A DNA stretch of 64,000 nucleotides from Vanilla planifolia (lineage: Eukaryota > Streptophyta > Magnoliopsida > Asparagales > Orchidaceae). Positions 13,717 through 28,000 of the stretch are shown in pieces. Position numbers and translations under genes: made by a program. The notes below the pieces were generated by a model, which was not told where the DNA came from, ran no database searches, and saw only the letters and a list, made by a program, of their open reading frames with translations. The DNA is taken from positions 6,751,501-6,815,500 of the forward strand of contig CM043878.1 in the NCBI GenBank assembly GCA_023846275.1. Direction: 5' to 3'. How positions within the stretch are numbered: the stretch's first letter is position 1; the number at the start of each line of letters is the position of its first letter.

Positions 13717-14056
13717 GTTGTGGTTAAATTTATAAAATTATACAAAATTTAGTAATTTGAGATATTAAACATGTAAGCATAATTATTTTTTGTGTGTAAA
13801 TATATTAGGCATATTAGTGAAATGTGTAAATATAATTATGATATGATTGTTTTAATTGCATGTATCTAATTATTTATTATGATATGATATGTTGTGGTTA
13901 AATTTATAAAATTATACAAAATTTAGTAATTTGAGATATTAAACATGTAAGCATAATTATTTTTTGTGTGTAAATATATTAGGCATATTAGTGAAATGTG
14001 TAAATATAATTATGATATGATTGTTTTAATTGCATGTATCTAATTATTTATTATGA
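13717..14056 (+). repeat. 174-bp direct tandem duplication, near-perfect
   Basis: A unit beginning GTTGTGGTTAAATTTATAAA at 13717 is repeated at 13891 (period 174, about 1.95 copies). I found no mismatch between the copies by eye. This contrasts with the heavily diverged surrounding LTR, so the duplication is much younger than the element. Confidence 0.93.
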
Positions 14057-14735
14057 AATTTTAAGATTTGTGCACATTTGAGCTAAAAAAGTGAAATCAT
14101 AAATTAAATAAATTAAAATTGATTTAGTGAACAATCAATTATTTGATTGGAATGTATTATTCGTTGTAGCTAATGACTACTGTGTCATATGATTCAATTT
14201 TCATTATAATATTAACTAGTGGCTAGTGTATCGCAGATTGAGATATGCCTCTGTGATACTTGTTAGTAAACAATGTGTCATATGATTGAGATGTATCATT
14301 ATGATAGTGACTTGTGGTTATTGTGTCAAATGATTAAAAGATTTATTCCAAATATATGACCATTAAAAATATTAAAAGATTTAGCATTATTTACATAAAA
14401 ATATGATATAAATAATTAATAAATTATATTTTCATTGTAATCAAGTAAATTGAAATGAAGATACTAACTGATTATCTCAAGAGAGTGAAAACAATAATAT
14501 AATCTTCATGAGATTTACTTAAGTGAAAACAAATGCTGATAAGCAAGATCATATTAAAGAAAAAATAAAAAAAATAAGAATTTGCATGTGTATATTTATT
14601 TCTTTATTATTTAGATAATTTTTTATAGTATATTTTTTTACTTTTAAATTCAACTAAGGCTTTAATTGTGTATTTTTTTAATTGATTCATGTGAACTTTG
14701 ATCCTGCATGTGATATATCCCAAATTTGTTTATTC

Positions 14736-14915
<180 letters not shown>

Positions 14916-15993
14916 TTCTATGAAAAAGAGTTGTATTTGTAAAGGTTTTGTGCTAAATGACTTTGTAAAATTTCTTGGTGCTTCTAGTATTGTATCTATT
15001 ACTCGTAAACTAGATGTGATTGTTTAATAATTAATTATGGAACTATGTAGATTTGAATATAAAGCTGTATAAATAATTGTGATATATTCAATTATGATAT
15101 ATAATTATTCGGGATGTTATATTATTTGATATATATTAAATTATTATCATTACATATAGGAAAATAGATAAATTATATGGGTGTTTTATCTTTTTGATAT
15201 CAAAATTAGAATAAATGAAGGTTCTAAGGGATTAAAGTTTAATAATTAGATTCAAATTGTCATATGACAAAAAGAGTCATCACCAAAAAGTCAAACTCAA
15301 GTAAACATAATCTTATTCTTTTGATGTGTTGAAATCACATCTATGTTCATTTTTAGATTTGAAGCATTAGTAATATTTTTATCATTTAGTTATTTTCAAC
15401 AAAATATTTGCTTAGTTGTAATATTTCTATAAATAAATTTATTGTTAAATTACTTGTAATTGTTAGAGTTATTGCTATGTGTGTGGGTAGGTCAGCTTGT
15501 AGTATGCTCGATGGAACTGTGTTGATTAGGTTGATTAGGTGTTATGAGGGTTTTGGCCTACTTATCGGTTTGACAAAAGTAGTTTAATAATAAAGCCTAG
15601 TTGTGTCAGCTAGAGATGGATATAGACAAAGGTTTTGTCGAATCACTTAACATTAGTGTGTATTTTTTTATTTTCCTACATTTTATTTTGTTGTCTCTAA
15701 TTCATCAAAAAAGTACTTAGAGAACAAGATTTCTATTGTTGTTTGATGTTCATTACAAAAGTTATATGAATTTTTTTTTCATAAAATCTATTTGAGCTGT
15801 CTCATTGTTATTATGTTATTTATTTTTATACAAGTTTTATTTAGTCTAATACAATTAGCCCTTCTTGTAATTGGTAACAAGTTTTTAATTTATATTAGAG
15901 TTGGACAAAGTCGAAGAAAAAAACTATTTCAAACTCGATCTATGGCTCATTACTTCATTGATGTTGGCACCAATTAACGGGAAGGTGCATTAT

Positions 15994-18900
15994 TGTTACA
16001 CCCCATTTTTTCCTAGGCTGATTTTTGGCATACATTTTTTTTTTTTTTTTACATATAGACAGCTCAGATCGTCCCATACCAACCTGAGTAGCCTACGAAA
16101 AACATAGGATATAACACATCATTACACACCTACTTTCCTTAACAATGTGGATCCCATCTCCTGGGTACACCGTCAAATCAGGATTCATGACTCCTGAATT
16201 AACTGATGAACTCGCGCAATGTTACTCCTACTAGACCCAATACTCCTAACCCATACCAGTAGGAGAACCGGTCTAATAGAAGTCTGAACCCCCACGGTTA
16301 AGTTCCATAGTCATGTAATGACCTCACCATCAAAATAAAATACATAACATCCTCAGATAAATTATGGCACTCCACACACTATATCACCAAGATAATAAAG
16401 TAAAACAGTGAATGGAAACTACATCACAAGAATAAGATCCAAGTCCAACAAATACAATATCATCCAACTAGATACATAAGTCAGAATCACCCTCACATAA
16501 TACAAGACAAAAATAACAGTCTCATTGAATACATCCAACAGCAACAATCAACTAACCAGAATGTCTCAGAAAATCATAGATCAGATCTCCTCCACTAGCC
16601 TACTGATCACGATCCCACCTAAAACTGGGTGGCGTCAAGTCTGCCGAGCCACTGGAAAAATATAGATAAAAAGGAATGAGCTACGCCCAGTAGGAAAGAC
16701 AGCTAGTAAAAACTCACATGCAAGAGAAGGATAATAGCAAAAGTATAGGAATACAACATAACAATGTAGGGTGGAAAGGCACTCTCAGTTCCAGACTCCG
16801 ACCAATCCACAGTCACCCCCAGTCACAACAGAGTAGCTCTCCTCTGTGCTCCCAGGCAGCATGCCAGCGGGACACGCCCATCTCTGCGCACGCATGGCGC
16901 CTAGGCAAAGCATGCCAGCGGGACACGCCCATCTCTGCGCACGCATCACAACGCCTAGCACCCGACACCTCAGCGTCTCTCGTCAATCAATCTTCTGGAG
17001 ACTATAGACATAACCCGTCACATAGATCTCTAGCCAACGTGAGACACCCTGGCTAGCCACGGCGAGTCACCCCTGCCGCTGCCACTCTCAGGCGCGCAGG
17101 CCTACACTCGTGGACCAGAAGAGGTCGACTCAGCCACCGTCCCAAGAAGTCCTCTCCCAACAATTTCCATAGAAGCCACGCCCCTACAGTCATTGCCAAG
17201 CTTTAACTCCAAGATTCGGCAACATGTGTCCAGATACAACAAGGCGCATACCAGTCCACATGTATACTGTGAAAGTTAAGTCTGAACCGCACAGTTACCT
17301 ACCACAACTACCCTAAAACATCATATAGGGTCTATAGTAGTCCGGTCCAGTATGCCAATCCATGAAATATGCCAACACTGAGTAAACTGACTCAATCCAT
17401 GTCAATGCCATCCAAGTAACACAAATTGTATCGAAATTCTGACTATTCTGGTAACACTTACCCAAGTGTCACACTTCCTTCCAACTGATCCAGCTGCACT
17501 GAATTTATGGATAATTTCCAACAGTAACTTTCAACTTGTCTATGTGATTTCCCTAAATCACCTTTTTTCTCGTTTCAGGAAATTTTAAATTTCAACTTCA
17601 ATTTCTGCCCTTTATCCATTTTCCGAAATTCGGAATAAATTTCCGAATTTAAAATTTAAATTCCACATATATCTTTTTTTCCGAAAATTTGAAATAAATT
17701 TCCGAAAATTTAAATTCCACATATTTTCCGAAAATTCGGATTAATTTCCGAATTAAGTTTTTCCTCCGCCGTTCGTCCGCGCCCGCGTTCCGCTGAACCG
17801 GGTTTCGCTGCCGGTTCGGAAAACCCGCGCTGAACCGCGAACCCACCGGCCGAACCTTTAAATCAAATTTTCCAGCCGACGTTTAGTATTTATTTATTAT
17901 TAATTATTAATTAATTACAATTATTTAATTAACTAAGCTGAAATTAATCTAATCCATCTCCTTCCTCCGCCCGGCGCCTGCGAAACCCTAGCCGACGATT
18001 CCTCCGGGAAATTCCGTTTTCCCCGTCGATTTCCGGCGACCGAGATCAAGGAGAAGCAAAATCCGATGTTCATACTATCCTAATTTGTCAATAATGCCAC
18101 TAATTTCTAAGATTCAAATCAAAATTTCCGTCGAAGTTTCATCCAATCCTCATTTTAACAATTCTATGAAATTAAACAAATTTCAGCATTTGATACTATC
18201 TTAACATGATTAAGCACATAATCGAATCAACAATTGCTCGGTAAAATTTCCAAATTCGGCGGGTGTAATTTTTCCGAAAACCCTAAAATGCTAAAATCAA
18301 TAATTTGCATTAATAAATTTCAAAAAACCACAATTCGCATGCTCCGGTAGCTAATTGCAAAATAATCCATATTTTTAATTTGCCAATTTAACTAATTTAA
18401 ATTGAAATTTCCTACCTTTCTTCTCCGGCGACGGTGAAGCTCGCACGCGACCAACCGCTGCTCCTCGCCGAACGAAACCGGTACCAATCGATTCTCCTCG
18501 GTTCCGCGAACCTCCAGGTACAAAAAGCCCCTTGAAAGGCTGCCGGAAAATATCGCCGTTCGCCGCGAAAGCTTCGTCTCCGGCCGTTCGAAACCCTAAC
18601 CCTAACAGTCGAACAGTTCGGGTTAAATACCCCGCTTTAAACCGGTATTAACCCGTTAAGAACCCATTAAGTGCCGGTTGACCTTCTAATAACGCCGCTT
18701 AACCCCGATCAACCGGTTAATCTCCACCGCTGATCTCGTCCGTCCGATCCGCTTATCCGCGGCTTATCCAAACGCACGCGCAAACGCACTCGGCGAACCG
18801 CCCCCGCCTTCGCTGAACCGCTCCGGTCCGGTTCATGCGCGGTAAAAACCAATTTCCGGTTTAATAGACCGATTTAAATAGATTTTCGAATTTCCAAAAA

Positions 18901-19081
18901 TCCAATTAAACAGGGAAAATTACTTAAAAATTCCTCGGTGCTCCGAAAAATCCCCAGAAAATTTCAGAAATTCCAATAGCCTCCAATTGAGCTCCTGGCT
19001 CAACCTATTGTCGATCTGAAATCATCCCAGCCAATTCGAATTATTGAAGATTAAACCTATAATATTTTACCGGTTATAACA
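15994..19081 (+). mobile_element. Solo LTR (3,088 bp) with 5-bp target-site duplication
   Basis: The element begins TGTTACACCCC and ends GGTTATAACA, the TG...CA format with short inverted ends. It is flanked by the identical pentamer ATTAT at 15989-15993 and 19082-19086. There is no internal retrotransposon coding region, so it is the product of recombination between two LTRs. It is markedly more GC-rich than its surroundings, especially 17750-18850, where TTCCGAA, CCGGTT and AAACCCTAAC words recur. LTRs of 2-4 kb starting TGTTACACCC are known from Tekay/Del-type Ty3/gypsy elements of plants; that assignment is inference. The ORF at 16718-17056 is a by-product of its composition. Confidence 0.88.
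16859..16946 (+). repeat. Two-copy 51-bp direct repeat in the solo LTR
   Basis: A 37-base block starting GCATGCCAGCGGGACACG at 16859 recurs exactly at 16910, separated by 14 unique bases. A third, partial similarity (CGCCTAGCAC) follows. This is an internal expansion within the LTR. Confidence 0.92.
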
Positions 19082-22014
19082 ATTATCTATATTAGAATAA
19101 TTGTATCAAAGGTCACCTACTTTCAATTGATGTTGATTTATGGGATAACATATAATGACCATTTGTTTTTCTTATCAAAATGGTTAAAAATGATGATGTA
19201 AGAGATTTATGAATTAAACTCTAAAGAAAAACATCATGTACAGGTAAATGCTCGTGAATATTTTTCATTGCGTTCTCAATGCTCTTCAGTTTAACTAGAT
19301 TTTGATTCTAGAAATATGGCATGATATTTGGTCAAAGTTTGAGGTAATCTATGAAGAGACTTCCTTTGTGAAAGTAAATAAAATAAATATGTTCATACAT
19401 AATTATGAACTGTTTAGAGTGAACTTTAATGAATATATTAAGTTTATGTTTACACGATTCACTAATATTATTAATGAGTTAACAAGTTTTGAAAATGTTA
19501 TGTCAAATGATGAGCAAATACAAAAGATTTTGTTGTTGTCGAATGAGTGTGATCCCATTAGTCACAATGATTAATGCACCAAGAACTTGTCAACCTTCTC
19601 TCTTGATGATTTGCTTGGTGAACTAATGATCAATTAAATGGAAATGGAGAGGAGAATAAGTGAAGAGAATGTTACAAACAAAGCCAAAGAGGAAAGGAAG
19701 AAATATCCATCACTTTAGCCTTTACATTTGGAGGATCAGGTGAGGATAAAGTAACCTTAATTGCAAGAGGACTAACTTGACTATTTCAAAAATGTAGTGC
19801 AAGGAGATTGAGGGGAAAGGAATGTAGGAGCAAAAAAAACTCAAGGTTAAAAAGCAAATTCATTACCATGAATATGAGAAACCTAGGCATATATATGCTT
19901 ACTACTTAAATGTTCAATAGAAGGATGAAAAACTAAAAGCCAACAAGAAATATAATACATTGAAAGCAGCTTGTAGTGGTTCTGAAGAATCATCTTCTAG
20001 TAGAGATTGCCATAATGAAGGATTGATCTGTCTAATGGCCCAATATGATGAAAGTCACACTAAAGATTAGGAATCTTCTAATTCTGAGGATTTGCTAAAA
20101 ACAATATAAATCATTAAAAAATGAGCATGTTGAGTACTTAGGCTCATGTGAACACATTAACGATAGAATTGAAGCTTATTTGCATGATTTACAAGTTTCT
20201 AAAGATGAGTATGATAATCTTATTGCTTCTAATGATACAATAGTTAAAGGGTTTGATGAATTTAAAAGATTGTGTAGACATTGTGTAGCAAATCATAATA
20301 AATTTTTTGCTTGGAGTAGACATTTTGATCATGGTTTTTTTCAACACATAAAGCAAAATTTAATTATTATTAATACTTAAGACTTAGACATACTTAAAAT
20401 TTTTGCAAATTAAAACTAATGTTTAGTTTGAGTCTTGATGTTTCAAATTGATAATCAAGAATCTTAATACACTTTCATCTAGAAACACATTAAGTAATGT
20501 TAGACCCAAGTTAGTATGGGTTCTTAAATAATACTTAGTAGGATCAAAGATAGCATATTATACCTAGATAGTGAGTGTTCAAGATATATGACTGAAAATC
20601 CATATTTGTTCACCATTTGTAAGCAATTGATAGTGAAAAAGTTTTTTTAGGCAACAATTCCAAGAAGAGTCATCATAATTGGTATTGTTAGAAACTCTTC
20701 AATATTTTTTTTATTAAGATTTTATTAATAAAAAATTAAAATATAATTTATTAAACATAAGTTTATTATGTGATTCTAGTTTTACATTTTTTTATGTAAA
20801 ATCATGTATTATTTACAAAGATAATGTACCTTTAGTCTTAGATTCTAGAAACAAGACTTGTATGTTAGATTTAAGAATTATGAAAGAAAGTGGTATCAAA
20901 TGTTTCACTTCTCATACCAATGATCCACATCTTTAACATAGAAGATTATGTCATGTTAGTTCTTCCATAATAAAGGTGATTTAACATAATTTGGTAGGAG
21001 GATTTCCCAACTTGAAAATAGAAGATGACTATATTTGTGGACATTGTCGATTAGGAAAGCAAACTAAGTCAATTAATAAGATAAAATAATGATGCATCTA
21101 CAAAGAGAGCCTTAGAGATTTTTGCATCTAAATCCATTGGAACCATTGAATTGTTAAGTTTGTCACTTCAAAAATATAGTTTTGTGATTGTTGGATGATT
21201 ATACTAGATTTGGATGGGTGTTATTTTTGAGAAAAACAAAATGAATTGGTTTCTCTATTGCAAAATGAGTTTAAGAGTCTTATTGATATCAGTTAAAAAT
21301 GGTTATGTAGATGAGTTTAAGAATGAAGATTTTATTGAATATTACAATAAAAAAAGGATTGTATACACTTTTTCTTCAATTAAGATCTCTCAACAAAATA
21401 ATGTAGTGAAAAGGAGGAATAAATAGAATTCTTAGATCCTTTTAAGCTGAGACACTATGAATACTACATGCTATATAATGAATCATTTTTTGCTAAGCTC
21501 CTCTTAATTTAACTCTATATGAGATTTTTTATTTAAAAAAAATAAAACAACTCATTTATATGTATTTGATTGTAAATACTATATCTTAAATAATAAGAAA
21601 AAAGTGGAAAATTTGATGCTAGGTTAGATGAGTGAATTGTCTTAACATATTTCTCAAGTGATAAAATATATGGGATTTTAATAAGGATACTTAATTTAAG
21701 AATCAATTCATATGACCTTTGATGAATCATCACCTAGTGAAATTAGAGATAAAAGAATGAAAAACAATCTAAATGAAATTAAAAAGCTGAATATTAAGGA
21801 TGAACCAAGGCTAGATGATAATAAAAACTTGAAACTTCTTAAACCCAATGCCAAGGAATTAAAGTATATGAAAGTTCATCATAAGGAACAAATCTTTGGA
21901 GATGTAATGAAAGGATTAAGAACAAGAGAATATTTCAATGACTTAGTCTTGTATCTAGTTTTGAACCCAAAGCAATTGATAGGGCATTATATGATGAGTT
22001 TTGAGTTCTATGAT
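19082..22014 (+). pseudogene. Ty1/copia gag-protease-integrase relic
   Basis: Frame-hopping translation gives copia landmarks in order. DLWDN sits near 19133 and a UBN2-type gag in the frame 19302-19574 (KINMFIHNYELF, MFTRFTNIINEL). A decayed zinc knuckle near 19857-19910 (HEYEKPRHIYAYY) has its cysteines replaced by Tyr/His. The protease motif LDSECSRYMT near 20560 has D-S-G changed to D-S-E. The GAG-pre-integrase domain near 20935-21080 contains HRRLCHVSSS and CGHCRLGKQTKS. Integrase fragments lie in the frame 21214-21426 (EDFIEYYNKKRI, QQNNVVKRRN). A post-integrase stretch follows at 21712-22014 (HMTFDESSPSEI just upstream of and into it). RT and RNase H are absent. Multiple stops show it is dead. 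Confidence 0.8.
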
Positions 22015-25000
22015 TAATTTGTTATAGGCACCAAGTGAGCATTCAAAATAAGCTAGATTCAACACTTAAATCATGATTTTTTTCTAATCTAAGCACTTGA
22101 CACTTAAATATTTAAATTATTGCCCACTTTTGTGAGATGCTACATAAATGGTGAAATTAATCAAGTAGTTTGTCTATCATGACTTTTTTGTTTTTCTGTA
22201 GAAGGAATTATAAATGAAGAGACAAGTATAGGTTTTTATTTTCTACTTATTCTCTCTTATTCCTTCCTCTTTCTTCGTCTTGACACTTGCAATCTCTTTT
22301 ATATCCTCTCATGTAGCTATGGTGCTCCCCTTAAGACACAAGATTTCTTAATATAAATATATAGATATTAATATGTATGTGTGTGTGTATGCATGTGCAT
22401 ATGTGTGCGTGTATTCTCAATATTCTTTTCATATTTCATAAAAATTTTGATTTAGTTCAAAATTATAACCCATGGACTAAAAAGTTCCTTTCAATAAGTT
22501 TTTTCAATGATATATTTTGCATTTGGGATATTTGTCTTACAAAATTTTACGTTTTTTAATATGATATCGCAATAACATTTTTACAATTTTGACCCCAAGG
22601 CTGGCTTAATGATAAAAAGGCACAAACATACTATTCTTATAATTATAATCTTACAAAATGATTATACCATAGAAATGTCAGAGATATATCTACTACACTT
22701 ACTAAAAAGATATCAAATGCTCTTGGATCAATATATTAAACACAACAATATGTGGGTGTTAAAGCAAATGCATGGGATGTAATGTCCCAAAAGGTTTAGT
22801 TCAGGATTGACTTGGCATCTGGGCAACAATTCATGATGAAAGAAGAATAAAGGTAGGTTCAAACATTTGCTAGATGGGCTAGTAAAAGGGAAGCATCCCA
22901 AAGCCTAAAGGCTTGAAAGGGAGTTCTTATTGAGAAATGCAAAAAATTAATTACTTATGCATTTTAGCATAGGTCTAAATCTTATTTGATTATTTTGAGT
23001 TGGGTAATGAATGTTACTATTTGGGCCATGGTCATTAGGACACTCAAAAAATATAAGATATAAGGGCTCAAAGATTGGGTATATTAAGGCACCAGTAAGG
23101 GACCAAGATGATAACTTAGTTGATAATAACATGATTGATGGACGAAGGTTCCTAATAAGAGTAATTGCCATAACGATGTGTTTAGAATGCCAGGCATGTA
23201 TATGTTAAGGGAGTTCTCATGCTTATGGGATTGGATGAAGGAGTTTTCATGAAGAAATGTATAAATTGATTACATAGGCATTTTAATCTAAGAATAAGGC
23301 ATGTTGGACAAGATGAGCTAAGCAAAGGACATTAATTTTTGAGCTTCTTAGAGAATCGTTGAGATGCAATGAGATCGATGGACAAGGGCTAGCAATAAAT
23401 ATGAAAGGGTGGTCTTCAACAAACCAAGTTGGTTGGCAATAATGGTGTCTCAAGATTATATGAGAGTTCTCATTGAAAAATTTTATTCTTGTTATCGCTC
23501 ATAATGAAAAGGCCTTTCCAATAGAAGTTTTTAATTTGTTGACACTTAAACTGATCTTGCCCAACTTGAATCTATCTTACCATTAAAGGTTTGCCCTTGC
23601 GGCAAATGAGGTTGACGTGAGCAAATTGTTGGGGATATAAGTGTCTTTTGTATAGTACTCAAAATCATTTGAAAAGCGACCTATTGAGGACTATTTTCAA
23701 GTGAATGTTTTTAGTAGATTTATGTCCAAGATGTGTGACTCAATACTCATTAAATTCTGAATTGACCTTTTGCAAAGCCTGTTGTTTCTTCAAAACTTAA
23801 CGATAACTCAACCTCTATGGAAATGATAACCATGATACCATATATGATAGTGAAAGGGGCTTTTCTAGTAGTTATGCTCAACATGGTTTTGTGATACTCT
23901 AACCTATCTTTTTGGGTGATGCCACATTATCTTTTCTTTTTTTTTTTTTAATTATTTTTAAAACTATTTTTTATAAATAACAAGAAGTCAAATGGTTCTC
24001 ACATTTTCTAAAACAAATTTAAAACCACATATATAACATTAAAAAACTATCTTGTTGACTTTTTAGAAAAAGGTACATAAATTGTAGTTGAATAGCTAAT
24101 GCATGCCTAGCACTAATAAACTAAAGCTAATTGTCATAGCAACTTATATAACATAAATTGAAAAGAATTAAGGTACTAATTATATAGTCTTTTCCTTTAG
24201 TCTCTTAATATTATATCTCATATTGACTTTAAATTTATGTTACAAAATAGACTAAACCAACAATTATTGGTTTAGTGACAAAAATAATATAACATATAAG
24301 TATATTAATAAAATACTATTTTATATTTTTTAAACATCCAATCTTATGTTTCAAAAAATAATGTAAACTTATTTTACTTTTTTCTTTCGATCTTTTTATA
24401 ATTTATTTTTCTTTTTTAGTAGGGTTTTGAACAAGAGCCTTTAGTATTTTCAAATTCGTTTGGTATCTACCTTCAAAATATGTTATTTTGGATAATGAAT
24501 CGACTTTCAAAACATATTATTCCAAAATGAGATATGTCCTAAGATGGCTCATTTGGTACTATATTCAAAACAAAGTATTTCAAATAATGACTCTACTTTT
24601 ACAACTTGTTTTACAATAAATGAAGTCATTTTGGGCAACTATAATTTATATAATTTTAAAATTATGATTAGAATTTTTTTTTTTCTCTTTTTGATCTTTC
24701 TTTTCAAATTCAATGTAATGAACAATTTATATTTTAGAATATTTCTCTTTTATATTTATTATATATTAACATGATACTACAACTTATTCATACACAATAG
24801 AATTTATGTGATTAAATAACTATACAATATCATGTTGAAATAAAAAATTACATGCAATAAGATACATGCAAGCATGACAAATCATCTCCAAATTTTTGAA
24901 TTTAAATTACCATTTCTATCAAGGTTGCTACACACCATGCAATTGTACATTAAAAGATAAATATAAGATATAAAACCCATTTATCTCAATTTTTTCATTT

Positions 25001-28000
25001 TGTAGGGTTCATGCTTCTATTAGTTGTGAAGTTGCACTTTTTTCATGAATCTAATTTCCTCTATTCTTTTTCATTTGGTTGTAAAAGGAATTTCTTATAG
25101 TTTCCTTACTTGCTTAGCTATCTTCAACTTTCAAATTTTCTAAATTTTTGTTAGAAATCTTTTACCTTCCTTTATCCTCTTTCTCAACAAAACTTGGCTA
25201 CTTGAGTAATTTCTCCTCAACTTCTAGGACTCTTGTAGTAACCAATATGATCCCTTTTTTGGAAGCCTTCAGTTGACCATTCTCTTTCTTATTTGTTCAC
25301 ATTCCTCAACAAACACCTCTATTCATTCAAAAGACCTTTTCTCTTCTCTTAATGACTGCATCCCTTTCTCTTCCAATAGTTTTTCTCACTTGGATTTGTC
25401 ATGTTGCTCCTTTTTTGTTGCCATTAGGTTTTTAGGGATTTAAGATTTTAGAAATCAATAAAAATTAATTAATTATTTAAACTAGGCCTTAGTCTTAATT
25501 TATGAAAAATTTTCATCAAATTGATGTCCAAAATTTTGCTAACCAATTTATATAATTCTTCTCAATGAGTTTTGTGTTGCTCCACTTTCACATTTTTGGG
25601 GAATTATTTAGTATTTTTAACAAAAGTTTTCTTCTAAAAATCTTAATAAAAATTATGTTATTATTTTTCTTAAATAAGCTTCAGTTTTAATTTTGAGGTT
25701 TTCATATATCTTTTTTGTGCAAAAAAAAAATATTTAAGCTTATCTTGTAAGATTTATCTCCATATTAAATTTCATTACTTTTCAAGGCCATTTGTTTTTT
25801 TTATTAATTTATCAAGTTCTCTTTAAGCTTTATAAATAAATTAATTATTTAATCTTTTAAATAATCAATATTCTATTTTATTATTTTACAATTTTGATTT
25901 TTTTTCAACTTGATGATATTAAATTTTAAATAATTTATACATTTATTTTATAACTCATCTCTCTATTTTGAAGTATTATATCTCTTTTTATTAATGTATA
26001 TTTTTTTTGAAAGAAATTATATAAATTCTTAAAAAACTACAAAAAAAATCTAAATAATTCAAAATAATTATAAAACTTCATGTCATCACATTTGGAATGT
26101 ACAAATCCTCCATTCTTATAAAGTCAACCTTGAATTCATGCTTTTATTTCATTTAAAAAACTCTTAAATTTATAATCTTTAAAACATTATTGGAACAGTT
26201 ATCTCCAATTTTAGAATGGTATAATAAGTCTTTCGATAGATAATCAACCAATCTTTTACTGGCTTCATTAAGACAATTTTAGAATATCTAATATCTATAA
26301 TTGGCAACCATAACCAAACCAGCTTTAGATGTTGACATGAATTGCAATTTTAAAATCCAGTGAAGAGGTATGACTACTTAAAGAAGGGGAAAGGGGAGGA
26401 GGCGACAACTTACCTCACCACATCACAAAATCTAATTACTAATCTCTAATATATAAAAATTCTTACTTGTCCAAAATTATAGATTTCAAATAAATAAATT
26501 CTCTTCTATAATTTATCTATTTTTTCATATACAAAATCATAATTTAATATATATATATTAAATATATCATTCCACATAATTTATATACATATTTCAAAAT
26601 AAAATACTATATCCACCCACATAGTTTATATGTATGTCTATATGGTTTCATGGTTTTTTTAGCATATCATTATATCCAAATTTTAAGTAGGTGATGCAAC
26701 ACAAGAGACCATTATATAAATTAGAAAAGTTATTTAGTTCAAAACCTTTATAGATACAATTTATTGTCGGAGGAAGTTCTTTTGGATGTTTCTTCTTGTG
26801 TTGTGATTTTAGTATACCTAGTGAGTTAACCTACAAATTTAACAAGCTATAACTAACAAGCATCAATATTAGTATAAACTACCTTATTCTTCAATTATTC
26901 TTCTTGTTCCATTAATGTATCAAACTCATTTCCAATTTAATTCGCAAGCAATCAAACAACATAATAAGAAATTGAACAACATAATGAGCAAATGAACAAC
27001 ATATCATCCTCAAGTTGAATGAGCAAATTCCTTTTTCCTGGTTTACGATTTTCTATCAACATTACAACATAAGTTTGGCTATAAAACATTCTTAATTTAT
27101 TATTTCATATCATCATTTATGACATCTCTAACCTTCTAACATGCTTCATGTATCAACATAATCACTTATATGTAAATTATCAAAATAAATATCTTTAATT
27201 TGACATTTCTCAAATCAATAATGACTCTAACATATAATACACATTATATCAAAATATATGCATCTAGTACAAGATTGTCTACCTCTTAGTTCTCTTTATA
27301 ATAATCTCTATAATGATTGGATCTTTGCTCAATTTCATCTTCAACTCTCAAGTGTTATAGTACCAGTGACTAAACATCTTTGATTTTTCCTTTATCTCAT
27401 GCTCAACTCTTCTTGGATTCCTTTCAAATCTTACAAATACTTCTTTCTTCACTTCTTTTTTGCTTTAACACATTTGTCCTAAGTTAGGTACTCTAGTTGT
27501 TATAGAAAAAAATTTCTAAGTTCAACCTCAACCTCTTAAATATTTGTCCAATGTTCATTTGTGACTCCTGCCATTCATCTCCTTCCAACAACCATATTCT
27601 TTTGAATGAGTCTCTCATCGCCTTCTTTCCTACTTAACTTTGATGGATTCTTATTAATTGGACTCTCTCCATTATGATTTATTATACCATTTTATCGTTT
27701 TGATTTTAAAATCTTTTGGTTATATAATATTATACTATACAATCTCTTAACTTTGTACTATCCTATGCTTGATTTTTATCATTGTTTGTTATAATTTTGA
27801 CTATTCATACTTGTACGATACCTTTTAATGTACATTCTTCTTACATCATAATTAATGATTTTCATGTATGATGTTACTTTTAACTTGATCCTATTTCTAT
27901 GATTGTCTTCATCATACTATATGATATGTTTGGGTTCATTTATCAATTAGTCATCCCATTAGTCTTTGTTAAATTTTTTTTTCTTCTTTTTTGTTAGTAT

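Larger units (their letters stand above)
15870..22014 (+). mobile_element. Degraded Ty1/copia element split by a solo LTR
   Basis: Copia gag-like sequence on the left side (about 15901-15993) breaks off at the solo LTR and resumes immediately after its target duplication at 19087. It then runs through gag, protease and integrase to the start of the RT region near 22014, where similarity stops. The domain set and gag sequence resemble the SIRE/Maximus-type plant copia lineage (inference). A weak primer-binding-site candidate, TTGGTAACAAG, lies near 15872-15882; the corresponding canonical plant sequence is TGGTATCAGAGC. Neither LTR was identified with confidence. Confidence 0.65.

Noticed and set aside
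16718-17056. 112-aa ORF rich in Ser/His/Arg
   Set aside because: It lies wholly inside the solo LTR, includes the 51-bp repeat translated twice (CQRDTPISAHA), and resembles no known family. Composition accounts for it.
18590-18610. AAACCCTAACCCTAAC as an interstitial telomere
   Set aside because: Only about two plant telomere units; similar words are common in plant LTRs and promoters.
23540-23640. Possible copia gag piece (LPLKVCPCG)
   Set aside because: A single short match followed by a stop; too little to call as a separate element.
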